In this document: positions 1 through 6,784 of the stretch, one piece after another
Layout of the letters: every line of letters starts with the position of its first letter
How positions within the stretch are numbered: the first letter of the stretch is position 1
IMG/VR virus record: IMGVR_UViG_3300008050_000117
Span: 1-37,688 of that record
Length of the DNA: 37,688 nucleotides
Origin: a virus
Strand: one strand, 5' to 3'
The notes under the pieces: model-generated
Databases searched by the model: none
Told to the model about the DNA's origin: nothing
What the model saw: only the letters and a program-made list of their open reading frames with translations
Made by a program: the position numbers and the translations under genes

Positions 1-1
1 C

Positions 2-673
2 GTTGGCCCGAACTCGAAGTATGAAGTTGTCGGCAGGGCTTGGGGGTACCTAGACGCAGACAACATGGCATTCACCAACGTGTATGGACGCAAATTTTCT
101 GGAGGCCCAAGGGCAATAGAAGCGATCCTTCGAGTTGCTGCGCAGAAATGGACGGGAAAGACAATGCCCAAGAGCAACTGTTCAGCGGAATGGGAAATGC
201 CGCCCGGACAATACCCTAATGGTGACACTAATTCAACCCATGATTATGTGACCTTTGAATCGGTAGGTCGCGAATACTATGGTCACGATGAAAACAGAAG
301 TCCTTGTGGGGACTGTGGTGATATAGAACAAGATGAAGAAATGACGTGGTCACACTACCATGAGTTTTACGTTTGCGACGCCTGCAGAGCTTATTACAAC
401 TATTGCGACGGTCATGGCTTGGTAAACGAAGATGATTGTGTGTACGACGACTTCTCGGGAGATTATATATTGAATCATCGATCCTGCGAAACGTATTGCG
501 GCTCGACTTGTCATATAGATCAAACTGTGCTTATTACCATGGGGGAACACTCCGGAGAATATGCCTACGAAGATGACGACAGGCTTCTATCCAACGAAGA
601 TGGCGAATGCTACATTGAAGGAACACTGGCGGAACAAAAAAAACTAGAGGAAAGCGAGGTAAACCATGATTAA
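2..673 (+). CDS. Cys-rich acidic protein, 5' end cut by the window edge
   Basis: I do not recognise this family. The frame is open from base 2 with no stop, and the residues before the first ATG at 65 (VGPNSKYEVVGRAWGYLDAD) read like normal protein, so the true start lies left of the window. About 223 codons are visible. The middle holds CxxC pairs (PCGDCGD, VCDACRA) and further cysteines (YCDGHG, CETYCGSTCH), suggesting one or two zinc-binding knuckles; the C-terminal third is strongly acidic. It overlaps the next gene by 8 bp (ATGATTAA), so the two are probably translationally coupled. Function unknown; zinc binding is inferred only from cysteine spacing. Confidence 0.7.
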   Translation, partial: VGPNSKYEVVGRAWGYLDADNMAFTNVYGRKFSGGPRAIEAILRVAAQKWTGKTMPKSNCSAEWEMPPGQYPNGDTNSTHDYVTFESVGREYYGHDENRSPCGDCGDIEQDEEMTWSHYHEFYVCDACRAYYNYCDGHGLVNEDDCVYDDFSGDYILNHRSCETYCGSTCHIDQTVLITMGEHSGEYAYEDDDRLLSNEDGECYIEGTLAEQKKLEESEVNHD

Positions 674-1571
674 TTCTAATCCATTAAATTTCCTAGTTGC
701 CAAAGAAGAGCACGTTGTTAATATGTTTAAGGGGCTGAAGGGCGCGAAGGTTTTACCAACACCGTTTGGTGATGCCGTATATATTAAGGGCACGCGAGAT
801 GACCGCGTACTCTTGGTCGCACACACCGATACAGTGTGGGGTAAGGCGAAGATAAAACTTAAGAAAGATGGTCACGTTGTAACGTCTGCGGTTGAGGGCG
901 TTGGCATTGGTGCCGATGACCGCGCCGGGGTGGCTGCACTGTGGGCACTTCGAAAGAGTGGGCACAGTCTACTGATTGTGCCAGAAGAAGAAACAGGGTG
1001 CAGGGGCAGTGGATATATTGCCAAGCATTCTGCCACTGTCTTTGATGAGCGCTTCGCCATACAGTTCGACCGCAGAGGATCAAAGGATTTGGTTTTCTAT
1101 GACGGCGCGAACGGCGAGTTTGTTGCGTTTATGGAGGAAAACATGGTTGGGTATGCAGAGGCCGTGGGTTCCTTCTCGGACATATGCGAGTTGTGCCCCG
1201 CGCTGGGCATAGCAGGGGTCAATGTGTCCATAGGTTTTAGGCGTGAGCATACGGCGGCTGAATCCCTTGATTTGGCTGATTGGAGAAGGACAGTCACCAA
1301 GATTTCATCCTTGTTAAAAAGACCATGCCCCTTCTTCGAGTATCTCGAACTTGTCTTTGAGTCAGACTTCGGTGCGGACTTGTTTAGTTTTAATTATGGA
1401 TTTAATGCACACTCACAGGAAGATAAGGGGGAGTATGAGTACAATGACGGCTACTACTATGACCAAGAAACACTGTTATACTGTCCAGATTGTGCTAGCG
1501 AAGTAGTAGTGTACGGCAAGGAGGGCTGCTCACATTGTGGCAACGAGCGATGCGATATGTATGAACTCTAA
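666..1571 (+). CDS. M20/M28-like zinc metallopeptidase with C-terminal zinc ribbon
   Basis: 301 aa. The order of putative metal ligands matches dinuclear-zinc aminopeptidases/deacylases: VAHTDTVWG (H53, D55), GIGADDRAG (D84), VPEEETGCRGSG (E107-E109), FDRRG (D135) and EHTAAE (H195). A tail of about 90 residues ends with CPDC and CSHCG (C273, C276, C288, C291), a zinc ribbon unusual for this fold. The family hydrolyses short peptides or N-acyl amino acids; the substrate here is unknown. The ATG overlaps the previous stop and follows GAGG at 656-659. Its place before a nuclease and a recombinase suggests an early role such as host peptide turnover or inactivation of a small molecule. The fold is fairly secure, the role is not. 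Confidence 0.7.
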   Translation: MINSNPLNFLVAKEEHVVNMFKGLKGAKVLPTPFGDAVYIKGTRDDRVLLVAHTDTVWGKAKIKLKKDGHVVTSAVEGVGIGADDRAGVAALWALRKSGHSLLIVPEEETGCRGSGYIAKHSATVFDERFAIQFDRRGSKDLVFYDGANGEFVAFMEENMVGYAEAVGSFSDICELCPALGIAGVNVSIGFRREHTAAESLDLADWRRTVTKISSLLKRPCPFFEYLELVFESDFGADLFSFNYGFNAHSQEDKGEYEYNDGYYYDQETLLYCPDCASEVVVYGKEGCSHCGNERCDMYEL

Positions 1572-1639
1572 TACAAATGAATAGATTAACCAACAAGTTC
1601 CATTGTGACCTACGTCACTCAACAAAGGAGAACAACCAG

Positions 1640-2530
1640 ATGTATGAATTACACACTTCCGACTTTGATCCATGCCCCGGTCGCGCGCAACTGCGTCGGG
1701 ATGGGGCTTTTGATGGCGTAGCAGGAACCGCCCTAGTGCGCGGGCTTATGGTTCACACTGCCCTTGAGCTTATACATCTATCATCAGACACCCCGCTTGA
1801 GGACATTCTGTTTAAGGCTTCTAAGTTAACCTTGCAGACGATGGAGGAAGAGGGTAGACAGCCATCAGAAGCCGTCTTGGCTAACCTAGAGACGATGACT
1901 CGAGAAATCCACAGGGTTCTCGAGCAATATATTGAGAGGGTTATGCCGTTGACCGAAAACTGGACGTTGCTGGGATGCGAAGTGCCCGTTTATTGGGAAT
2001 TGCGCGATGACGTACATCTGTCCTCGCATCTTGACGCGCTATTTATAACGGACGATGGCATCCCGGTCATCTGGGATTGGAAATGGCGCATAGCAGCAGC
2101 AGCAGTTAGCGATCTGAGTAGGTCGCTGCAACTCGCGTGCTATTGGGGTGCTGTTGCATCCGGCAATGGACTTTTTCAACTGCCAAGCGGCTGTGAAGGG
2201 GTAATCCACGTGCAAGATGATTGGTATAGGTTCGAACCGTGCAGCCCGCACGCCGCTTGGGTAGATTTGCCGTCACTTAAGCCGTATGCGAGGGCTACCA
2301 TGGGCACTGACGACGAGGGCAGGGCAACTCAGTATGTTAAGGGTGATCCAAGACCGCTATCTCGCGTCATGAGATACGTAGATTTTAAGAACTCGCAACT
2401 TGAAAACATTGAAGAAGCTGCCCTACTTCGAGCCGATATGTTACTTGATGGCACAGCCCCATTTATTCCACAGGGCTGTAGTCATTGTGAGTGTGAACCG
2501 TGGTGTCCACGGTTTGACATGAGTTCCTAA
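1640..2530 (+). CDS. PD-(D/E)XK nuclease with Fe-S cluster motif (Cas4/RecB-like)
   Basis: 296 aa from the ATG at 1640, chosen over an upstream in-frame ATG at 1577 because AAGGAG precedes it by 8 nt. RecB/Cas4-type motifs are present: GLMVHTALE (H40), SSHLDALF (D132), VIWDWKW (D146-x-K148) and RSLQLACYW (Q164). C12 near the N-terminus plus C280, C283 and C289 near the C-terminus (C-x2-C-x5-C) give the four-cysteine pattern of the [4Fe-4S] cluster in Cas4 and AddB nucleases. No CRISPR array or other cas gene is visible, and the ERF annealing gene follows directly, so the likely job is a 5' exonuclease partner for single-strand annealing recombination or host DNA breakdown. Confidence 0.78.
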   Translation: MYELHTSDFDPCPGRAQLRRDGAFDGVAGTALVRGLMVHTALELIHLSSDTPLEDILFKASKLTLQTMEEEGRQPSEAVLANLETMTREIHRVLEQYIERVMPLTENWTLLGCEVPVYWELRDDVHLSSHLDALFITDDGIPVIWDWKWRIAAAAVSDLSRSLQLACYWGAVASGNGLFQLPSGCEGVIHVQDDWYRFEPCSPHAAWVDLPSLKPYARATMGTDDEGRATQYVKGDPRPLSRVMRYVDFKNSQLENIEEAALLRADMLLDGTAPFIPQGCSHCECEPWCPRFDMSS

Positions 2531-2532
2531 AC

Positions 2533-2578
2533 GCGGTACAATCCGCATAACAACCAGCGGTATAATCCGCATTACAAC
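2533..2578 (+). repeat. Tandem 22-bp repeat, each copy a small hairpin
   Basis: Two copies of a 22-bp unit (2533-2554 and 2557-2578, 24-bp period) differ at two positions. Each contains the inverted repeat GCGG-TAYAAT-CCGC with a 6-nt loop. The pair lies in the 62-bp gap between the nuclease and ERF genes, just before the ERF Shine-Dalgarno AAGGAG at 2579-2584. The loops resemble -10 boxes (TACAAT, TATAAT). This may be a repeated operator, a promoter element or an RNA hairpin controlling ERF expression; the sequence does not decide. Confidence 0.75.
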
Positions 2579-2592
2579 AAGGAGTTTTAACT

Positions 2593-3309
2593 ATGAATAA
2601 ACGCGAAGATACGACAGAACTAAGTGGGTGGGCTGCAATAATCCCCTTCCTGCTTCAAGCACAACGAGAAATTGAAGGGGTACACAAAGGCAGCAAGAAT
2701 GACTTTGGGGGGTACAAGTATGCATCCGCCGAGGATATGATTACTGCAAGTCGAGAAGTTTTGCATAAAAACGGACTAATTGTAACACGCAACGGATGGC
2801 GTATTATACGCAGCGATGATGATGCCGCCCCGATTGTCGAAGCCGTCTATGTTCTGGCTCATGAAAGTGGAGCAAATGTAGTGTGCGCTACACAGTATCC
2901 TATATGTGTAGGCAAGGGCAGACCAGAAGATAAGGCGCTGAACGCGTCCTTAACCACTGGTCTATCATACTTCCTGCGTGACCTACTGTTGATTCCTAGA
3001 TGCGACGATGAGGTCGACTGCCGACCAGACATGGAACAACGCTCTGGTACGCGAAAGACCCCGCTTCCAAATAAGGGCAAGACCGGAAATTCAGCCCAGA
3101 ACAATCGGACGAAGTTCATGGCAGCGGTCGCAACTTGGGTAAATAAAGATATATCTGAACAAGCGACAACTGATGCTTGCATAAAAGTCCTCGCCCTGTT
3201 AGACTTGCCAACCGATGGCACTGCAACTGCTAAACAATTTGGTGAAGCCAAAGGTTGGGTCGAAGATAATCTCGACAACAACACGGATGCTGCGGGTGTC
3301 TTGCATTAA
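2593..3309 (+). CDS. erf: ERF-family single-strand annealing recombinase
   Basis: 238 aa, ATG preceded by AAGGAG. The core (about residues 12-150) has the ERF signature: a helix (IIPFLLQAQREIEGV), KNDFGGYKYASAEDMI near 35-50, EVLHKNGLIV near 55-64, and DKALNASLTTGLSYFLRDLL near 118-137. ERF proteins anneal complementary single strands during phage recombination and genome circularisation or concatemer formation. Residues 150-180 are a basic, Ser/Asn-rich linker; the C-terminal part is probably a small helical domain. It follows the Fe-S nuclease gene, giving the usual exonuclease-plus-annealase pair. It is the last gene of its run and is followed by a strong hairpin. Confidence 0.85.
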   Translation: MNKREDTTELSGWAAIIPFLLQAQREIEGVHKGSKNDFGGYKYASAEDMITASREVLHKNGLIVTRNGWRIIRSDDDAAPIVEAVYVLAHESGANVVCATQYPICVGKGRPEDKALNASLTTGLSYFLRDLLLIPRCDDEVDCRPDMEQRSGTRKTPLPNKGKTGNSAQNNRTKFMAAVATWVNKDISEQATTDACIKVLALLDLPTDGTATAKQFGEAKGWVEDNLDNNTDAAGVLH

Positions 3310-3329
3310 CATTCTTTTCATTTGTTGTG

Positions 3330-3346
3330 GCGTGCAATTAGCACGC
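3330..3346 (+). other. Hairpin downstream of erf
   Basis: Perfect 6-bp stem GCGTGC-AATTA-GCACGC starting 20 nt after the erf stop. There is no T-run after it. It may protect the 3' end or act with the larger hairpin at 3360-3390. Confidence 0.5.
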
Positions 3347-3359
3347 AATGACTCCTTTC

Positions 3360-3396
3360 CCTATCCAGCCCCTTCGCGGGGTTGGGTAGGTTTAAC
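3360..3396 (+). terminator. Probable terminator hairpin after erf
   Basis: A 13-bp stem, CCTATCCAGCCCC (3360-3372) with GGGGTTGGGTAGG (3378-3390), closes a 5-nt TTCGC loop; pairing is continuous if G-T wobbles are counted. TTTAAC follows, so the U-tract is weak. Lying between erf and the palindromic operator at 3405, it marks the boundary between two transcription units. Confidence 0.55.
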
Positions 3397-3404
3397 ATCA
3401 TAGT

Positions 3405-3420
3405 GTTGACAATTGTCAAC
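3405..3420. promoter_or_regulatory. Palindromic operator GTTGACAATTGTCAAC
   Basis: Perfect 16-bp palindrome. Both halves contain TTGACA, a -35-like hexamer, but no good -10 box lies at 16-18 bp on either strand, so an operator is more likely than a plain sigma70 promoter. The same core with the same GTG prefix recurs at the right window edge (37674-37688), and the TTGACAA half is shared with the bipartite sites at 11881, 36151, 36489 and 36525. Confidence 0.6.
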
Positions 3421-3742
3421 AAAGTGTTGCGGTAAACATCGGTCTTAGGACATTGCCGCTGCCTTAGATACTTTGGCATAGTTCAAGTATTGACGAATGG
3501 GCAGGAATCCATTCGGTAACTTTCCTCGGCGATGTGCGCGTCCTACACACTGCATCGTCCGCTTTAGTCCATGAGGGAGGTACGGCAGGGTGAAACCTAG
3601 TGCTGCCGTGAACCAAATACACTGGGAGGTCTAGCGACCGCTGATCCGTACAGGAACAATTCGCCTACTCCGTAAGGGGTAGGTGTGCTCACACTGAAAC
3701 CGTAAGGAACAAACTTACACTCTTATTGAAAGGACTACATTA
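3421..3742 (+). ncRNA. Hairpin-rich noncoding stretch upstream of 3743: structured leader or ncRNA
   Basis: About 320 nt with no credible reading frame but several consecutive stems: CGAATGG/CCATTCG (3494-3500 with 3509-3515); GGCGATG/CATCGTC (3528-3534 with 3553-3559, one wobble); ACGGCAG/CTGCCGT (3582-3588 with 3603-3609, enclosing GGTGAAACC); CCTACTCC-GTAA-GGGGTAGG (3664-3683, GNRA-type tetraloop); GTGT/ACAC (3683-3686 with 3691-3694); and GTAAG/CTTAC (3702-3706 with 3714-3718). CCGTAAGG occurs twice. I do not recognise a known riboswitch or tRNA. It sits between a terminator plus operator and the 3743 gene, so it is either the 5' leader of that gene or a separate small RNA. Confidence 0.45.
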
Positions 3743-4471
3743 ATGTCAACCGAACTACTGAACGCAACAGAAAAGCGCAAGCTTCGCAATTTAGAAAAAA
3801 TTATTGACGATGGATTGAAGGGATTTATTTTTGTTGGTAATGCTTTGTCTGAAATATCTGACCTGAAATTGTACCGCGATGAATACGATTCCTTCGATGC
3901 ATACCTAAAAGACAGGTGGATGCTGGGGCGCTCCTACGCATACCGATTAATCCAAGGCGCAGAAGTTGCCACTCGCATTGAGGGCGTGTCGAACGAAGGT
4001 CAGGCCAGAGAATTGGTGCGTGTTCCATACACAGACCAAGAAGCCGTATTCGACCGCGCCAGAGAACGCGCCGAACTCGAGGACAGGGAGATTATTGCAA
4101 GAGACATCCGCGAAGCAGCCACAGAGCCATCTTCTATGACTGCCCGAGAAGTGGCAGATGAGGTTTGGAAGGACGAAAATTGCAGTGAATTGTGGGATCT
4201 CGCTCTCGAAATAGTTGATGAGATGAAGCAAGTCACACGCAAACTGGCATCTCATCCGGAAGGTTGCTGGCTACAAGCACACGCCGACACTATAGATATG
4301 AAGATACGAGATGTTAAAAAACTTGTTATCCACTCAAGACCAGAGGGTTCTTGCCCTATGTGCTTGGGTGGGCTGCAAACCAAGTGCGAAGTCTGTCGCT
4401 CAAGAGGGTGGCTACCATCTGCCCGGCTAAAAAATGTAAAGAAAAAATTGCAACTAGACGAGGATGCTTGA
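3743..4471 (+). CDS. Putative DNA-binding protein (possibly ParB-like) with C-terminal zinc finger
   Basis: 242 aa, ATG after AAAGGA (spacing about 9). Residues 15-100 resemble helix-rich N-terminal domains of phage and plasmid DNA-binding proteins: a helix, then YRDEYDSFDAYLKDRW, then LGRSYAYRLIQGAEVA as a candidate helix-turn-helix. The middle (100-195) is charged and helical. The C-terminus has CPMC-x7-CEVC (C204, C207, C215, C218), a DnaJ-like zinc knuckle, followed by a basic tail. First gene after the operator and the structured leader. It could be the phage protein that reads the repeated operator, but nothing proves this. No enzyme motif seen. Confidence 0.6.
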   Translation: MSTELLNATEKRKLRNLEKIIDDGLKGFIFVGNALSEISDLKLYRDEYDSFDAYLKDRWMLGRSYAYRLIQGAEVATRIEGVSNEGQARELVRVPYTDQEAVFDRARERAELEDREIIARDIREAATEPSSMTAREVADEVWKDENCSELWDLALEIVDEMKQVTRKLASHPEGCWLQAHADTIDMKIRDVKKLVIHSRPEGSCPMCLGGLQTKCEVCRSRGWLPSARLKNVKKKLQLDEDA

Positions 4472-4496
4472 CGATATATTATATGTCGTGTATAAT
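4468..4496 (+). promoter_or_regulatory. Sigma70-type promoter
   Basis: TTGACG (4468-4473), a 17-bp spacer and TATAAT (4491-4496) give a near-consensus host promoter, the best in the window. The -10 lies in an inverted repeat, TGTCG-TGTATAAT-CGACA (4485-4502), which could be an operator. The -35 overlaps the stop of the previous gene. It would drive the 4542 gene and the helicase. Confidence 0.65.
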
Positions 4497-4541
4497 CGAC
4501 ACAACTTAACCAACGTTTCTTAACCAACCAAGGAGGTACAA

Positions 4542-5117
4542 ATGAAACAACCTAGCCGCGAGCGCGTCATTGAACGCGCAATCTTAATTGCAACCGTTGC
4601 AAGAGACATGGAGGCATGCTCTGAGCACCACGCGCTTTATACTAGCGCCGTGTATGTTCTGGAGAGAAATTCAGAGGGGTATTGCGTTAAAGGCCAACAC
4701 ATAAAAACCCTCGACCTACTAGGTGTATATATTACAAGCACTTGGTGTCTCGCGGAATCAATACGAGCGCCATTCACTGAGAATGACTTGCGCAAAGCCC
4801 TTGCCGATGCTATGAAACTAGCAAAGAAAGAACTGCGTGCAGAAGATGGGCGTGTGTATGAAGCAATCAAAGAAGTAAAAGATGCCGCAGACAACTGTTG
4901 CATGGAAAGCAACATTCTCACACACATACACGAACATTACATGCAAGGTGATGAACACAAACTTGGCGCCGCCATAGACGAATGGATTGACGCTCCGTTG
5001 GAAGATGGCGCACAATTGCCAAGCGCTATAAGTTGCCTACTTGAAGAAACACCAAGTGAATACGCCGCGTTGTCTGATATCTTGGATTGTTATTTTGGGA
5101 GGTCGTATGCAATCTGA
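4542..5117 (+). CDS. Conserved-looking hypothetical protein
   Basis: 191 aa; not recognised. The start has a strong AAGGAGG eight bases upstream and sits about 40 nt after the predicted promoter. Composition suggests a soluble, mostly helical protein: a basic N-terminal helix (PSRERVIERAILIATVARDM), a central helical, Lys/Glu-rich part around residues 80-120, and an acidic C-terminal third. No membrane segment, signal peptide or catalytic motif is seen. Its last 11 nt overlap the helicase start, so the two are probably co-translated. Confidence 0.7.
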   Translation: MKQPSRERVIERAILIATVARDMEACSEHHALYTSAVYVLERNSEGYCVKGQHIKTLDLLGVYITSTWCLAESIRAPFTENDLRKALADAMKLAKKELRAEDGRVYEAIKEVKDAADNCCMESNILTHIHEHYMQGDEHKLGAAIDEWIDAPLEDGAQLPSAISCLLEETPSEYAALSDILDCYFGRSYAI

Positions 5118-6771
5118 TTTATTTACTACACGTTCGGGCATAAAACTACGTCCCTACCAAGAAGAGTGCATAGAGGCAGTCGCCAAGGCATTCGAGTCGC
5201 ACCAATCATGCCTTATGGTGATGGCAACTGGACTTGGTAAAACCCTGACAGCAGGGGAGGTTCTGCGAAGGAGGGCAGGACGTTCAATGTGGATTGCTCA
5301 TCGCTCAGAGTTAGTTGAGCAAGCAGAAGAAGCCATCGGACGGCTTACTGGAGTAATACCACAAGTAGAGATGGCTGAAAGGTCAGCACAAATTAGACTT
5401 GGCGGTGCCGGATGCATCGTCGGTTCAGTGCAGACCCTGAATGCCAAGCGTAATGGTGTGCCACGGATGGCACGCTTTGACGCTAACTACTTTAACACCC
5501 TTGTCACAGACGAAGCGCACCACGCAGTCGCCAACACATGGACATCTGTTGCTGATTACTTTTGTGAAAACGAAAATCTCAGACATCTTGGGATGACTGC
5601 TACGCCAGACCGAGGTGACGAGGCAGCGCTAGGGCAGATATATGATCACTGTGCGTACAGGTATGACATACAAGACGGAGTAACAGACGGCTGGCTCGTA
5701 CCAATTCTAATTCAACGCGTCATGCTTGACGATATAGACCTGTCTGTAGTTGGCAAGATTGCCGGAGACTTTAATCAAGGCGAACTTGCAGCCACCATGG
5801 AAAAAGATAGCGCAATGTATGGTGTTGCAGAAGTGATATTAGAAGAGGTGGGGAACCGCAAGACTCTAATCTTCACCTCATCTGTGGCACATGCCAAAGG
5901 TCTTGCAGATATATTGAACAACAAGAAACCAGGCATGGCTGCTGAAATAGACGGCAAAACTAATAAGGATGAGCGCAAACTTATAATGGCAGACTTCAAA
6001 GCTGGCAACACTCAGTACCTATGCAACGTAGGGATTGCCACCGAAGGATTTGATGTGCCGGGTATCGAGTGCGTTGCAATCGCACGACCCACCATGAGTC
6101 GCTCATTGTATGCACAGATGGTTGGTCGTGGCACTAGACCGCTTGCGGATACAGTTGACGGTCTTGCGCACGGCGAACAACGCTTGCAATCCATTAGTGA
6201 TTCGTTAAAACCCAACTGCCTTGTCCTTGACTTTGCAGGAAACAGCGGTAAGCACAAACTTGTCTCAGCAGCCGATGTGCTTGGGGGCAACTACAGCGTT
6301 GCGGTGGTAGAACGCGCCAACGAGATTGCACTAAAAGAAAGCAATGTAGATACCCTTGACCTGTTAAAACGTGCACAAGCAGCCGTGTTGCGTGATGCTG
6401 AGGAAGCAAAGCAGCGCAAGATGCGTCGCGCAGTAAATGCAAAAGTAAAATACCGAAAGAGTCAAATGGATCCGTTTGACGTTCTTGACATTGAACCGCC
6501 GATGTGTGATGACGAGTGGAAGAAAGCGAAGCCATTAACACACGGTCAACTCATGTGGCTAGAAAACTCTGGCATGGATACAGAGATGATGACTGTGGCT
6601 GAACAAAGGAAGGTGTTAAACACCATGATTAACAGGAAGAAGCGCAATCTGGCAACACCGAAACAAGTGAGGTTATTAAAGAGGAATAATTACGATACAA
6701 CAGAGATGTCATTCGATGATGCAAGTGCGCTCATCACTCGTCTGGCTAACAACAACTGGAAGCGCATATAG
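5107..6771 (+). CDS. SF2 DEAD/DEAH-box helicase
   Basis: 554 aa from the ATG at 5107, chosen over an in-frame ATG at 5041 because GGGAGG precedes it by about 5 nt and the overlap with the previous gene is then short. Superfamily 2 motifs in order: Q-like RPYQEE, Walker A MATGLGKT (39-46), DEAH (135-138), motif III TATP (164-167), IFTSSVAHA, and motif VI QMVGRGTRP near 338. The last 90 residues hold two related helical units (THGQLMWLENSGMDTEMM and TPKQVRLLKRNNYDTTEMS). This is the only helicase seen and probably unwinds DNA at the fork or during recombination together with the primase, SSB-like and RusA proteins encoded downstream. Confidence 0.88.
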   Translation: MQSDLFTTRSGIKLRPYQEECIEAVAKAFESHQSCLMVMATGLGKTLTAGEVLRRRAGRSMWIAHRSELVEQAEEAIGRLTGVIPQVEMAERSAQIRLGGAGCIVGSVQTLNAKRNGVPRMARFDANYFNTLVTDEAHHAVANTWTSVADYFCENENLRHLGMTATPDRGDEAALGQIYDHCAYRYDIQDGVTDGWLVPILIQRVMLDDIDLSVVGKIAGDFNQGELAATMEKDSAMYGVAEVILEEVGNRKTLIFTSSVAHAKGLADILNNKKPGMAAEIDGKTNKDERKLIMADFKAGNTQYLCNVGIATEGFDVPGIECVAIARPTMSRSLYAQMVGRGTRPLADTVDGLAHGEQRLQSISDSLKPNCLVLDFAGNSGKHKLVSAADVLGGNYSVAVVERANEIALKESNVDTLDLLKRAQAAVLRDAEEAKQRKMRRAVNAKVKYRKSQMDPFDVLDIEPPMCDDEWKKAKPLTHGQLMWLENSGMDTEMMTVAEQRKVLNTMINRKKRNLATPKQVRLLKRNNYDTTEMSFDDASALITRLANNNWKRI

Positions 6772-6784
6772 AAAGGACAATAAT

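Noticed and set aside
1640-2530. Cas4 as part of a CRISPR system
   Set aside because: No repeat-spacer array or other cas genes in the window; the ERF neighbour suggests a recombination role.
2859-3284. 141-codon minus-strand frame opposite erf
   Set aside because: Shadow of a well supported ERF gene, with no family features.
3421-3742. tRNA gene in the structured leader
   Set aside because: Stems do not form a cloverleaf, and no T-loop GGTTCRA or anticodon arm is present.
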